Shown here: positions 1 through 12,790 of the stretch, piece after piece | How the letters are laid out: each line of letters opens with the position of its first letter | Position numbering within the stretch: position 1 is the first letter of the stretch | NCBI GenBank assembly: GCA_023374025.1 | Contig: SIJG01000052.1 | Location: 271,394-335,393, forward strand | DNA length: 64,000 nucleotides | Direction: 5' to 3' | From: Heterodera schachtii | Lineage: Eukaryota; Nematoda; Chromadorea; Rhabditida; Heteroderidae | Made by a program: the position numbers and the translations under genes | The notes under the pieces: generated by a model | Seen by the model: the letters and a program-made list of their open reading frames with translations, nothing else | Database searches by the model: none | What the model was told of the DNA's origin: nothing

Positions 1-59
1 TTTATATTATAAAATATTGTAAAAAATGAGTGAAAAAAAACAAAAGTAAAGATTAAAAA

Positions 60-260
60 GTTGAATTAGATGCAAAATCGTGTAAAAAATAAATTTTTAC
101 AAATACATATTAAAACGAGAACTCCCGAAAGATTTCATGGCGTCAACTGTAGATATCAAGATTAAAAGAAAAAATGGAAAACGTTTATTAAAAAAAAGGA
201 AAATATTATATTCAAAAAAAATTTATTTGTTACTAGACTAAATCATTTTTATTTTGAAAA
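60..260 (+). repeat. Direct repeat, partner at about 12000-12230
   Basis: Shares an ordered series of words with 12000-12230 in the same orientation: TTAGATGCAAAA, AATAAATTTTTACAAATACA, TATTAAAAC.AGAACT, then TGGCGTCAAC and TCAAGATTAAAA. The copies differ by substitutions and small indels. It is either an old segmental copy or a low-copy repeat family, with no coding signal. Confidence 0.7.
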
Positions 261-747
261 ATATTAATTAAATAAAAAAAAATTTTACTGGCGAAGGTGA
301 GCCGACTCACTCGCAAGCACTGCCGTGCGGTTTTGCGAGTAGTATTAGATTATGGTATCCTAAAAAAATGCAATGTAAATAAAGAAAGACCAAAGCTATA
401 TTACGCATTATGAGAATAATTTAAAGAACAATTAATTACCAGCACGCCTAATAAAACAATAATTTGAATATTTTTTATAAGTCGCATTTTTTCTTTTTGT
501 AGATGATTAATAATTTTCAAAATTATAATTTATTTAAAAAAGAAAATACAATAAAAAATTTAATTAATTTTTGTATAATTGATTAATTATAAAATTGATT
601 GATAAATTTAAAAATAATATTTATAAATAAAGACAATCAACTTTTTTTCAATTATGATAATTTTAGGGGTGTATTTTATAAAATTTTTCGACAAAAAATT
701 AATATTTTTTGGCATTTTGGCTTCCATTTTTCAAAAATATGGCATAT

Positions 748-790
748 GGGGATCCGGCGGTGCTGATAGGCGCCGCCGGGAAAATTTTTG
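748..790 (+). repeat. GGCGCCGCCGGG hairpin repeat, copy 1 of 3
   Basis: A GC-rich block in AT-rich DNA. The arms CCGGCGG and CCGCCGG flank a loop containing TGATAGGCG, followed by GGAAAATTTTTG. The same arrangement occurs at 13163-13197 (same strand, left arm weaker) and 62636-62672 (opposite strand). The conserved stem suggests a structured part of a dispersed repeat. The surrounding 300 bases are AT-rich and end in a C run. Confidence 0.6.
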
Positions 791-887
791 AGTATTTTCA
801 TGCAATTTTGTTAAGAAAATTGCTTAAAATTTCAAAAAAATTACTAAAAATTTTTTACTTTTTGGGTTTAAGGGGGGATGGGGCACG

Positions 888-903
888 CCCCCCCCCCCCC
901 CCC
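888..903 (+). repeat. 16-base C homopolymer
   Basis: An uninterrupted cytosine run. Similar runs of 10-12 C occur near 23370, 23525 and 24183. Such tracts can form i-motif or G-quadruplex structures and are also prone to length error. Confidence 0.95.
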
Positions 904-1259
904 TAGCTACGTCCTTGTTCAGAAAGATACAGTTTTATATTAAATAAAATAAAGAGGAGATGCCATTTAGCAGGAAATACTCAAACCCTAATAAATTATT
1001 TAATTTGAAAAGAAAAAGTAAACAAAAAAATTAAATTAAAAGATAAACAATTAAAGATGCTCATGCGAAATAAATAACTCTATATAGGACAGGACTTAAC
1101 AGCAATGTGAAAAAATGAAAAACATCAAACTTTAAATTAAATATTAATGCGAATGTAAAATTTAATATTTGACATAACGTTTTTAAAGTTTTAAAGCTTA
1201 ATTATTGCTAAAAAATGATTAACATTTTGCACAAAAATCATTTTTGCCAAACCAAAATG

Positions 1260-1500
1260 TTTGAATGAATAAAACTCACACTCTCTCTCTTCCTCCTTCT
1301 CTCTCTCCTTTCTGTCTCTTTGCTCTCTTACTCTCTCTCCACCACTCTCTCGATGCATTCTTCGAAAATCAACAGAAAACGACGCTGACCCGTCGGACCA
1401 ATGGCACTCTCATTTCTCAGCACAACTTTTGGCATTGATTGCCCCATCCAATGGGCCCTTCCCTCCTCTCCCACATTCCATTTCATTTTCATATTTTTCT
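1260..1500 (+). repeat. CT-rich repeat family, partners at 46.2 and 49.9 kb (inverted)
   Basis: A CTCTCTC tract is followed by a unique part containing AAAATCAACAGAAAACGACG, CTGACCCGTCG, ACCAATGGCA and CCAATGGGCCCTTCCC. The reverse complement of 46110-46260 (and its duplicate near 49845-49995) has the same elements in the same order: CT tract, AAAATCAACACAAAATGACG, CCGACCCGTCG, ACCATTGGCA, then CCAATTGGTCCTTCCCC. This is a dispersed repeat of unknown class. Short reading frames across it are by-products of the low-complexity tract. Confidence 0.65.
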
Positions 1501-2214
1501 CTGTAATCAATTGTTTCCTCCAATTTTATATTTTATTGCATTATAACGGGATCTGAATTAAAAATAGATTATCAAGTACAAATATTTTTCACACCATTAT
1601 TGAATATAAAAAAAAAATTTGTAACGCGCTTTCAAAAAAAAAAAATTATGTCAAGCGAGGGATACATCCAAAATTGTACAAATTTTGCGTCAAAGTTATT
1701 ATCACGAATCTGACATCCATTTCTTTGCCTTATTTCAACCCGGTACATGAATTCGAACAAAAAGTCAAAAATTAAATTTGTTTCAAAATTAAAATTTATG
1801 CAGCAAATGAACAAATGCAGAAAAAAATTCGATGGTGGGTAGGGTGGGAAATGTAAAGCATCAAATTATTTCACTAATAAAAAGCATTTATTATTTAAAA
1901 AGAATTTAGATTTAAATAAAGTGATTAACATTTTCTCATTAATAAAAAATAAATATTATTATGCATTAACTTTTTTGTACATTCATTGAAAAAATCTTTT
2001 CAAAAAATAAATTAAAAAGAATAAACAAATAAACAAATCGATGTAATAAATTAGAGGCCGATTAAAAAGACACCAAAAAATCGAAAAAGGCATGAAAAGA
2101 TACTAAAATCACTTAAAGGCAGGAAAAAGGGAATTTAAAAATTTTTTATCAATGATTTTTAGGGGCAAAACACTTAAAAGGGTGTATTTTCTAAAATTTT
2201 TTCGATTCTTTCTT

Positions 2215-2290
2215 AGGGGTAGTATTTTCGGTCTACCTCAGTTGGGCCCCGGCACGTTTGGGCCCCAGCATGTTTTTGGACTATAACTTT
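2215..2290 (+). repeat. Fragment of the TTGGGC-word transposon family
   Basis: Contains CGGTCTACCTCAGTTGGGC followed by CCCGGCACGTTTGGGCCCC, closely resembling the left end of the foldback element at 6927 (CGGTTTACCTCAGTTGGGC). It continues into a TTGGACTATAACTTTTT motif also seen in the element at 15024. No inverted partner lies nearby, so this looks like one detached end. Confidence 0.55.
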
Positions 2291-5200
2291 TTTTTTGAAC
2301 CTTAACGAAATTTTTCAGAATCCGGGTATTTTCCAGATTTTGCTGCATTCTTACTGGATTTTTAAAGGTTCCCTTTACATTCATATGCATTATAGAAGAA
2401 AAATTAATATTTTCTCAAGAAACTCAACAAAAATTTCAAACTAAATAAAATTATACACTAAAAACAATTATTGTTTAAAATATATTAATAAAACAGCTTA
2501 CTCAATGTCTTTATGAGCATATCAAAATCATGTAATTAACAAAAAATTAATTTAAAAATTAAAAAAAAATCATTATATACATAAAGATAAATATTCTTCT
2601 ATAAAAGTTACATGTACTAAGAAAATATTATTTCTTCCTGTCGAGATTATTTTGTTTATATTTATACAAAAATATAATAGTAAAATAAAAACTTAATTCA
2701 AATAAATTTATTTAAAAATTTGCAAAAAACCAAAATTTAACAATAGCTTTAATTTGCATCGAAAAATACCAATTAATATAAGAAAATACTTACTTGCAAA
2801 AATGGATTCCATAAGAATTTGATATTTTTGATGGTTGTACTCAAGGTACACAAAAGATAAATTAAATAGAATTAAATAGTAAAGACCAATCAATTTGTAT
2901 ACAAAACGGCGAATTATATTAATAAATTATTGATTATGTAATAGATGGAACACGAGAGAAGCAGCAAAAATCCCGATGACACCATCCCATGAAAATTATT
3001 TTAATTAAATATTCCAAAATGTTTATTTAGAATTCAAAAAATATACTTTCAAATAATTCGTAAATAAAGTTAATGTCTAATTTTTTATATAAAATACTAA
3101 ATTCTTTTATAAAAAAATAGTAAATTGATTTTTACCATTTTAACTTTCCTTGATATGAGCTAATAAGTTGTGAACACATTTTTAAAATGGAAATAAAAAA
3201 AATTTTTTTTCTTAAACTGTCATAAAATAAAATCCATTGCAAATTCAAAACTATAAAACAGAATTTTAAAAAATATATATTTAAATTAAAACGCATAAAA
3301 TCTAATAATTTTTTGTTTATATTATCCCTAATTTGTTAACAATAAAAAAATTCGAATTAGAATAAATTAGAAGCAAAATTAAGAAAAAAATAAAAATTTG
3401 CATATGACCAAAAATACACAAAATAATGTGTGCTCGTTCTCATGTAATAAAAATAAATTTTTATTTGGATTTAATAATAGATAAGCAATTAATTATAAAT
3501 ACGTATTATTATTTTGTCGAAGCATAATAGAAATAAATAATAAATTAAAAGTATGCTTTCGTCATTAATAAATAAACCTATTAAAATTTAAAATCTCAAA
3601 AAGTAAAAATTTTTTGTCGACCATTACATACAATTAAAAATTTAGAATTTTTTAATGATAAAACTAGATGAAATAATAAATATTAATAAATACAAAAATT
3701 TATGATCCGTAAAATTGTAAATCTTTCCGGTCAAAAATTTTAAAATTTCTTATATAAACGGATAATGGAAATAATAAACAATTATAAAATTTAGTAAAGA
3801 ATAGCAAATAAAAATGCTTCAATATTATTCTAAACTTATTAAATCGGAGCACTAAACGGATAAATCAGAACGTGTGGTTTTAATGTCATAGGTTTATAAA
3901 TCAAAATTTAAAAGAATTTCTGCCAAGATAAATTTTTAAAATCACATATATCATCAAAAGGTAGTAACAAGACAAAATTTATAATTAAAGTGCGACTACA
4001 AAACTTCTTTCTTTTCATATTTTCAAAAAAAAATAATAAAAAGAAATTAAATAACTATTAGTAAAATTTGAATTTTCAAACAAAAAATTTCGCCACTTTC
4101 GACAGTCCTTTAAAATTTGCATAAATTTGTTAAAATATTAAAAAACACCTTATTTTTTAAATTTTAATTAGATCAAAAAATGAATTTGAAATCAAATGGT
4201 TACTTTACTTTTACAATTATAAAAAATAATTAAAGAAATGAGGACTATTTAAAAGAAAAAGAGATTAAATATTTTCGTTATTAACTTCAAATACACTGTT
4301 AAATTAAATTCCGATTCAAAATACTATATGTTCGAAGCAACGCATGAGTATTGTCAAAATAATACTTTGTTTTACATTTAGTTGCTAATAAAAAATGGTA
4401 TTGAAAAAAGCCTTAACAAAACCTCATATTATCATTGCTTTATAAATTATTTGGGTATTATTTAATTTCTTCTAAACATAATCTAAATGAATTTAGACTC
4501 TATGAAAAAATAAACTTAAACTACAAAACAGGATACCTAAGCAAACAAGGAATCCCGCTCGAGCACATATGAATTAAAAATTATAAAAATTTACCTAAAT
4601 TATATAATATGTCGGAGTTTCCTTGAAAATAGTTTTCTGATAACTTGTTCGAATAATCCTGGTGCTCGAAACTTTATTTAAAATAGAAAAATTAATTTAG
4701 CACCTAGAATGGTCAAGATTAAAACCAAAAATAGAAATAATTTATTTAAAGATATAGACAAATTACAATAATAAATAGCATCATCTATTTAAAATTAATA
4801 AATAAACGCATAATACAATAAATAAATAATTGAATTCTAGAAAAAGTTTTTTTATAAATATACATAAACGAATTAAGTGCATTGTTAAGACTATCAATTT
4901 TTTAAATTAATTCAAGCATTCAAAGAAATGAAAGATGCCAACGAGGACGCTTTTACTTTCATGTGAGTTTCTAAACGTGAAAGTTAATAACAATTAATAA
5001 ATAATAATAAATTTATTTGTAATAATTTATTTATTTTATTAAATTTTACGAATATACAAATGCAAAATAACCTTAGAATAAACTCTGTATAAAAAAAAAC
5101 AATTATGAACAATGTAATTTACAAAATCATATGATATTGATACAAAAAATTAAATAAAAACAAAAACATTAAATTGTGCATAAGAGACAAAAAAAGGCTA

Positions 5201-6261
5201 ATAAAATAAATATATATTGTTGATGGAAGAACAAGCGTTTAAAAGTTTGATTCAACTGAAATAAAGATACAATAGAAATAATTATTATCATAATGAAAAT
5301 TAATTAAAATAATACTTAAAATAATTTCTCGAGAACTACAAGAAATATTTTTTAATATGAAGTGAAATATAAAACATTCTGCAAACTAGCAAATAGTACT
5401 CAAAAAAAATTGTATAACAGAATAATATTATTTTTTTTAAATAACCATTTTTCTGATCAAACCAAATTAAAAATAAAGGATTTTGCTTAATTAATCTCAA
5501 TTTAAATAAAGAAAACAGATTTGATATGTTTGCTAATATCATCTACACTCAAAAAAGAAGATTTAGAAAAGACAGACTACGCTGGAACACGAAGACTCAA
5601 TTAAAATAAATTTAAAGCTCATTCAGAACTAAATGTACGGTGATTCTCAAAGGTAAAAACATTGAATAAATAATCTTAGGTATTCTTAAAATTCAAAAAA
5701 TTTTACATTTGTTTTTTTTTCAAAAAGTTGATGAAACCGTAACATAACATATAAAAAATATAATTTTCACATATTGACGAAAATCAAAAATGTTCAATTT
5801 AATTATTCACATAAACAGCAATTATAAAATAAAAAATGAAAATTTTGGAGGTAGCAGATGCTGACCTAAAGGATTTTCACTTTTATGCCATGTGAAAATG
5901 TTTTGAATTATATGTACATGACTTGAATGATGAAATAAATTATTAACAATAAATGAAAATGCCCATCAAATAGACATTTTGATTAAAAAGGTTAAGAAAA
6001 AATATATTTAATATTTGAAAAAATTGATTATTTACTAAAAATATTCAAATCAAAATTTTCTTTAATATTTAAAAAAATTAATCGTAAAAAACTATTCAAT
6101 TCAGGTAATTATATAATTTTAAAAATCAGTTTTCAAATATCTTTTTAATTTATAAACTATTCATTTAGTAAAATTAGTAGTGAAATTAAAAAAAAACAAT
6201 CGAATAGTTAAATAAAGAAACAACTAAAAATTACATAAACAAAATTAAAGCACCATTGAAG
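2291..6261. other. A-rich intergenic DNA, nothing recognised
   Basis: About 4 kb dominated by A-tracts and TAAATAA words. I found no exon-like stretch, splice-site-bounded frame, long inverted repeat or GC-rich block. Confidence 0.7.
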
Positions 6262-6269
6262 TTCACCAC

Positions 6270-6853
6270 TAGGGATGATATTTTTAGGCAAAAGCCTATT
6301 TTTTTCCTGAGCTCCCCATGGCCTGAAACGCACAAAAAACATGTTTTTTTGGGCTGTTGTTAAGCTACTTTTCGAGTTATTAGTGCCTATTTTCTAGGCT
6401 TTTATTTTTAGCGCCTAAAAAGCCTAAAAAATTTTGAAAGAGCCTATTTTTGCCTATTTTGGCATTTTGCCCAAAATTATTAACAAAAATGCAATAAAAA
6501 CGAAAAATGCACCCCTAAGAATCGACTAAAATTTAAAAAAAAATACACCCTTAAGAATCGACCCGAAATTTTTTCAAAAATACACCCATAAGAAATGAAA
6601 AACTTTTCAAAAATTCATATCAAAAATTTATTTATTTATTTTCTTGACAAGAATTTGTGCTTTAAAAATTATATATCTCAGTACTGATTTGGCCTAATTT
6701 TTTTACTTTTTTGAATACATTTTGTCATTTTACACACTAAAAACGAGGTTTTTTAGTGCCTATTTTCCATTTTTAGGGCCTATTTTGGGGGTTTTTTAGA
6801 GCCTAAGGCCTACCTATTTTGACGATTTTTAGTGCCTATAAATATCATCCCTA
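6270..6853. mobile_element. Non-autonomous hAT-type transposon (MITE)
   Basis: The ends are TAGGGATGATATTTTTAGGC and its near-complement reading GCCTATAAATATCATCCCTA. The flanks carry a perfect 8-bp target duplication, TTCACCAC (6262-6269 and 6854-6861). TAGGG termini plus an 8-bp duplication are characteristic of the hAT superfamily. The 584-bp interior is non-coding and full of GCCTATTTT and ACACCC.TAAGAATCGA words, so it would need a transposase from elsewhere. A degraded relative lies near 36235-36350. Confidence 0.9.
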
Positions 6854-6926
6854 TTCACCACTATCAATGAATTATAAAATAAATTAACAAATTTAATTTT
6901 AATAAAAATTCAAAGAGCAAATTTTG

Positions 6927-7749
6927 TCGGTTTACCTCAGTTGGGCGCGCACGGTTGGGCGCTCACGGTTGGGCGCTCACGGTTGGGCGCTCACGTTTGG
7001 GCGCGCACGGTTGGTCGCCAGCACGTTTGGGTGCACGATTGGGCGCCAATATTCCAACAATTTTTTAATTTGTTTTTTTATTAAAAATATTTTAAAGCGA
7101 CTATAAAATTTCCAAAAATAAGGCAATCATATGTTTTACTGGTCCCTAAAATTTTTTTTGAAACTTTTCTGAAAATTCTAAAAACATGTTTTAGGGCTCT
7201 TTTGAGGCGCTGAGTACGAATCCGATCTTTTTTTTTTTTGGTCAATTCCGAACCCCTAAACCGAATTCGAACAAAAAGCCAAAAAATCAAATGTTCGAAT
7301 TTCATATTTTGGTTCACACGTTGTTTAATGGACGGAAACGAAGTGAAAGTCATCATTGCTTCAATAAATGATCATTTAGAGTATTTTTAGACCAAAAATA
7401 CGAAAACCAAAAAGTTTGAATTTTCGACTTTTTGTTTGAATTCGTGTCACGATTCAGAATTGGTCGAAATTGATGCCGGATTCGTGATCAGCGACCCTGA
7501 AAACCCTTAGAAACATGTTTTCATGATTTTTGAAAAAAATTTTTTTCAAAAATGTTCGAGTTCGGGTTAGGGGTTCGGAATTACATTTTTAATTAAAAAA
7601 AAAATTAAAAAATTGTTGGAATATTGGCGCCCAAACGTGCCGGCGCCCAAACGTGCTGGCGCCCAACCGTGCGCGCCCAAACGTGAGCGCCCAACCGTGA
7701 GCGCCCAACCGTGCGCGCCCAATTGTGCGCGCCCAACTGAGCGAGTCCG
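6927..7749. mobile_element. Foldback-type element with TTGGGCGC word arrays at both ends
   Basis: The left end carries about eight copies of TTGGGCGCKCACG-like words. The right end carries the same array in reverse complement, and both arms run on through CCAATATTCCAACAATTTTT into further inverted sequence (GAACCCCTAAACCGAATTCG against CGAGTTCGGGTTAGGGGTTC). AATTTTG flanks both sides (6920-6926 and 7750-7756), a plausible 7-bp target duplication. Long inverted repeats made of short tandem words recall foldback transposons. The frames inside have no recognisable protein. Confidence 0.75.
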
Positions 7750-7756
7750 AATTTTG

Positions 7757-8049
7757 TTTTAATTTTTAAAGTTACATTGTCAATTTAAGTTTAATTAATA
7801 AAATCAATATAATATAACAAATAAAACCCTATATTGCAGCAATTTATATAACAATATAATTTTCCATTTTATATTATATTAATATCTTTTGTAATTCTCT
7901 TCTGTACAAAAAAGGCCAAAACCCAAGAAAATATTAGAATAGTAAAATATGAGCTATTTCGAAAAACAATTATTCTCGACAGTATTTATTCTATTGAAAC
8001 CAAGCATTAAATATCATTTTTTACATATAATAATCGTTTCAGAATAAGT
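7757..8049. other. AT-rich spacer
   Basis: AT-rich sequence between two repeats. No gene, splice structure or inverted repeat was seen. Confidence 0.6.
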
Positions 8050-8530
8050 TGGGACTTTTATTTACATATTTTTACATATTTTGAGATTTTTCTACATTTA
8101 CATATGTACATATTTTTATACATATTTTGGACTTTTTCGAACATATTTTGCAATTTTTCGTACATATTTTCATTTTTTTTTACATATTTTGAGGATTATT
8201 GAGAATTTATAGAAATTTTTTGTAAAAAATTTAAAAAAATTTTTTGAAAATGTACCCCAAAAAATCTGTTTTTTTCAAAAAATGAGATATCAAAAATTAA
8301 TTTGAGAAACATTAAAATATGATTCTAAGCCTATTTTGCTTACTTTTATGGCATTTTGTTCCTAATTTAGTTTTTACGAAGAATTTTTTTCAAAAAAATA
8401 ACCATTTAAAAAATTTTTATTTACATATTTTAGTACATATTTATGGATTTTTGTACATATTTCATACATATTTTAGCTTTTTTTATACATATTTTATTTA
8501 CATAATTAGCGCGATTTTTCTTACATAAAA
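8050..8530 (+). repeat. TACATATTTT-word repeat region
   Basis: The words TACATATTTT and TTTACATATTTT recur irregularly at both ends of this 480-bp block, around a middle part containing GAAAATGTACCCCAAAAAAT. A related middle part occurs near 62705-62740 (AAAATGTGCCTCAAAAAATG). It is possibly a decayed transposon with word-array ends. No protein is recognisable. Confidence 0.5.
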
Positions 8531-8552
8531 TTATTAGCCCTATTAATCTGTA

Positions 8553-9030
8553 AATAATTGAATGTATTGTTAAATTAAAAGGAATTGTCATTAATTAAAA
8601 TAGATTTTAAATCTAACAACCTTATTCGACAAATTCTTTGATGACGAAAAAGCAAGGTGATTGGATTGTTAAATAATTATTAAATTAGTGAATTAAATAA
8701 CATTTAAATAAAATATCTAAACATATTTAGAAAATGCAATAATCATAATGATTTTATAAATAATAAATAAAAATTCGTTTTACATTAATTGAATACTAAT
8801 AATTTTTTGATGGAATAGCGAATGTAAAATATTTTCAAAATTTTTATTTTAATTACTATAATTAATTTGTTTATTTACTCGAAACGGAAAAAACATAATC
8901 TGTAAATAAATTAATGTATTGTCAAAATAAAAGAATTGTCATTAATTAAAATAGATTTTAAATTTAACTGCAGACAAATTCTTTCGGGGAAACGTTATAA
9001 ACTGTTCTGATGACGAAAATACAAGGTGAT
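8553..9030 (+). repeat. Diverged tandem pair, period about 345 bp
   Basis: Two copies contain, in order, AATCTGTAAATAA, TGTATTGT, GAATTGTCATTAATTAAAAT, AGATTTTAAAT.TAAC, GACAAATTCTTT, TGATGACGAAAA and CAAGGTGATTG. The second copy has an extra segment between the last blocks. Non-coding. Confidence 0.7.
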
Positions 9031-9344
9031 TGAATTGAAATGATTATCACTAAATAAATTGATAAAAAATTAAAACATTTCTTATTCAATTAAAGTATTG
9101 ATTGTATATGTTCTCAAACACTTTCCGGAAAAATCTTGTGTTTGGATTTAATCATTAAAACAATTGCACAATAAAATATTATATTTAAATAATCCCAAAA
9201 AATTTGATTCGCTTGCATTAGCAAAAACAATTAGTCGAATTAAAAATTGTTAATGAAAAAATAGTTATAAGAAAAGATTGCAAAAAACCTAAGATTTATA
9301 CATAACATATACACCAAAAATGACATATATAAAAATTATTTTCA

Positions 9345-9690
9345 TTGTTGAATGAAAATAAACCAAATTTTTAAAATATATAATAAAGAATTTTTTCTTC
9401 TGAACTATTAATAAACCTATACTAAAATTAGTTAAAGCAATAACAAAATTAAAATTAATAGATGTTGAAAATAAAATATCATTTATTTTCAAGGAAAATT
9501 AAAAGGAAATTAATTATAATAAATTCAAATAAAAAAAAATTATTATTTGTTTTCGTAATATTTCTTGTCAATATCATATAAAATAAATAAGGAATTATTA
9601 ATCTAAAAATTTTTCTTAAAATAATGATCAAGCATTTTGCTAATTAATAAAATAAATTTAAAATGCTTGAACGCAAGGTATTTGATTATG
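9345..9690 (+). repeat. Left copy of a distant inverted repeat (partner 38480-38805)
   Basis: Read forward this contains TTCATTGTTGAATGAAAATA, TATTAATAAACCTA, GGAAATTAATTAT.ATAATAAATTC, CGTAATATTTCTTGTCAATA and GCTAATTAAT. The reverse complement of 38480-38805 contains the same blocks in the same order with substitutions and indels. The two are 29 kb apart in opposite orientation. Confidence 0.75.
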
Positions 9691-10482
9691 CATGATGTAA
9701 TAACAGAAAATATAAAACAAATAAAAATAAATAATAAATTTAAACAGTTTACAAAGACGGAGGTTGATGATTACTAATTTACATAAATAATTCATTAATT
9801 AGAAACCAGATTGCGTTGATACCACAAGGAAATATACTTGGTTGCACTTAAGTCAAATAAAAATAGACAAAAAAAATTTTACGTCTTTATTTAAAAGGAA
9901 ATGACCTTTTTACAATATTTTCCATATAAGTTGTGAAAATAAAAATAATCTTATATTTTATGCCTCGAATATTAAAAAATGTTAAAATTAAGAATAAAAA
10001 ACAATACATATAAACGATAAAAAAATCGATTATTTTTTAATGATTAAGAAGAAATAAACTAAAATATTAATTTTATGTAAAGCTTTAAAAATTTAAAACA
10101 AAAGCATTCGGAGCGCTTGGAACATAAATTTTTAAAGTTAAACAAAATTTTAATTCCACCACTTTTTTTATTCAAAAATTCAAAAAGCATGCGTATAAAA
10201 AGATGATTTTTTAAATATTTTTCTTGCCTTTTTTAATTAAATTAATAAAAGTATAAAAATAGTTTAATGTTGCAAGATGCCATAAATCTGAATTTTCAGA
10301 AAAAAGATTAAGCAATAATATATGAAAAGGACAAAAATTGAGAAATAATTTCATACAACTGATAAAGAAAGAAAATGTTAGAAAAATAATTTTATTCCTA
10401 ATTATTTTACTTCTAATTAATTTACTAGTTATTTTAGTGATTAAAAATAGCCGATAAACACAAAAAAATATTTAATTATTGA
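9691..10482. other. A-rich intergenic DNA
   Basis: No open frame, repeat structure or GC-rich block stands out. Confidence 0.6.
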
Positions 10483-10484
10483 TA

Positions 10485-11692
10485 CACTGTGTTAATTTAA
10501 TATAAGGACACACCTATTTTTTGTTAGTTTGACCACTTCCTATGAACCGATCGAGTTGAAATTTTAACTGTACATAGAAATTCTGAAAATATTAAGATTC
10601 TAACAGTGACAAGACGAAAGGAAGTCGGAAAAAAAGTTTACGAATTTTTTTTCAAAATTGGGGTGTTAATTAAATATAAGGACACTTTAGAAAACAGAGA
10701 AAAATCTCAGCAACTACCAAAAAAACTGATAAAACAAGCTAAATAAGAAAGAACAAATCTTTATTCACATTTCGGTTTATTTTGCGAACAGAAATATGTC
10801 TTTTAGGGAGAGTTATGTTGAATTTTCTAAGTTTTCCGGAGAAATTAAGGACCAAAAGGCTTAAACCGCCTCTAACATTTGACCAACCGAATCAAACTGA
10901 CAGCAAACAACATTAAAATAATGTTCAGACATCCTATAAGCATTTTCTATTCACTTTATGCAAGAAAAAAGTCATTAAACACAAAATTTTTGCGGCTGAA
11001 AAAATGCGAAAATCTGAGTAAATTCGAAAAAAATTTCTAGGGGGTTGGGAAAAATTTTCCGTAAAAGATGAATATGACGAACAGAAAGAGCACAAAATTC
11101 TCTACTAGTACTAAATGGTCTTTGGATGATTGCTCTATGGCGAGTATTAGATGAGGGGTGCCTTGCTAAATACCGACTATCCAAAAAATGACCCAATTCA
11201 AGCCATTTTTCCTCATTTTTGAGACATCCATTTTCAACAAGACGCGCCTCCGCGGAGACGCGACGTAGAGCCCTCATCCAAAAGCCATTTTGTAGAGAAT
11301 TTTATTCTCTTGCAGATAGCCTTAATGGTTTTTCACTAAAATTTTTCTCCAACCCCCTAGAAATTTTTTTATAAAAATTCCTGAGTTTCAAGCCATTTTA
11401 TGATTTTCAGATCACCATAAAGGGGTGATCTGATCATTTTGTTGCAAATGAGTTTTTTGATCAATACAAAAAACTAAGCTTAAATGAATTTTTTCAGATT
11501 TTTTTATGCTTAACTCAAAAAGTTACAGCCTTCTGAAAAAAGTGTCCTTATATTTAAGCTTTCGTCTTGTCACTGTTAGAATCTTAATATTTTCAGAATT
11601 TCTATGTACAGTTAAAATTTCAACTCGATCGGTTAATGGGAAGTGGTCAAACTAACAAAAAATAGGTGTCCTTATATTAAATTAACACAGTG
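10485..11692. mobile_element. Tc1/mariner-type non-autonomous element, about 1.2 kb
   Basis: The termini are CACTGTGTTAATTTAATATA and its reverse complement, flanked by TA on both sides (10483-10484 and 11693-11694). The inverted repeats are nearly identical for about 135 bp. TA duplication and CACTG-type ends point to the Tc1/mariner superfamily. Subterminal TATAAGGACACTTT (10672) is repeated inverted near 11552, and CTAGGGGGTTGG (11037) pairs with CCAACCCCCTAG (11350). A 100-residue minus-strand frame (10975-11277) has no transposase motif that I recognise. Confidence 0.85.
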
Positions 11693-11699
11693 TATATCA

Positions 11700-12132
11700 A
11701 AATAAACTATTTAACTAACAGTAAAAAACAAAATTTGAACGAAGTATAAACTAACTTTTTTTAAATAATTCAAATGCTCATTTAATATTTATTAATATTT
11801 CCCTTTTAAAAATAAATAATTAATATTTATTTTGTGCTTTTATAATAAAATTCATAAATTAAAGTAATCAAAAAGTTTAATAAATGGATAAAAATAAAGA
11901 TTTTTATAAGTAAGTAATGAAAACTATTAAAATATCAAAATATTTAAATTTAGAAAATTAAAGGTGATTTTCAAAAAAGTAATATCAAAAATAAAGAAGA
12001 AAAATTTAAAACATTAATGGAATTTAGATGCAAAAATATCATGAAAAATAAATTTTTACAAATACATATTAAAACAAGAACTTTCGAGAGCGTGAATAGA
12101 GACTGCTTGGCGTCAACACAAGAAGTCAAGAT
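11700..12132 (+). repeat. AT-rich spacer with the second copy of the 60-260 repeat
   Basis: Its last 130 bases (from about 12000) are the diverged direct copy of 60-260: AATTTAGATGC, AAATAAATTTTTACAAATAC, TATTAAAAC.AGAACT, TGGCGTCAAC. Otherwise non-coding. Confidence 0.65.
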
Positions 12133-12790
12133 TAAAATTAAAAAATAGAAAATATATTAAAAATATTGATAAAATATAGATTCAAAATATGTAACAAGTA
12201 TTGAGGACTATTTTGTTTTGTATTATTTCCAATAACAAAAGAAGAACACTAAAATTGATTTTATTATAAAACTAATTTTTCATTTAATCTTTATAAAATC
12301 TGATTTTTAATTAAATACAAAACCTTGAAAATAACTTGAAAATAAATCAAAATAGATACCAAAATATATATGAAATACAAAAATATATTTGCCTATAAAA
12401 TATATAACCAAGTTATAAAATTACAAATATTAAAAAAAGCATTTAAGAGGCCCAACTTACCGCAAACTTAAAATTAAAAAATAGAAAATATATTAAAAAA
12501 ATATTGATAAAATATAGATTCAAAAATATGTAACAAGTATTGATGACTATTTTGTTTTGTATTATTTCCAATAACAAAAGAAGAACACCAAAATTGATTT
12601 ATTATAAAACAATTTTTCATTTAATCTTTATAAAATCTGATTTTAAATTAAATACAAAACCTTGAAAATAAATCAAAATAAAAACAAAAATATATATGAA
12701 ATACAAAAATATATTTGCCTATAAAATAATAACCAAATTATAAAATCACAAATATTAAAAAAAGCATTTAAGAGGCCCAACTTACCGCAA
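12133..12790 (+). repeat. Tandem duplication, period about 337 bp
   Basis: Two adjacent copies start with AAAATTAAAAAATAGAAAAT and run through GTAACAAGTATTGA.GACTA, TTTGTTTTGTATTATTTCCA, AAAAGAAGAACAC.AAAATTG to GCATTTAAGAGGCCCAACTT. They are highly similar, with small indels. The final block ends just before the hAT-like element at 12826. Confidence 0.85.

Larger units (their letters stand above)
1..2190. other. A-rich intergenic DNA, no gene seen
   Basis: Mostly A-runs and TAAATA-like words with stops in all frames. It contains the separately listed direct repeat (60-260), a GC hairpin (748-790), a 16-base C run (888-903) and a CT-rich repeat (1260-1500). The only open stretches are short, low-complexity and lack codon structure, so I see no support for a gene. 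Confidence 0.7.

Noticed and set aside
10975..11277. 100-residue frame inside the Tc1/mariner-type element
   Set aside because: No DDE/D signature or helix-turn-helix text. Frame length is modest and codon pattern is not coding-like.
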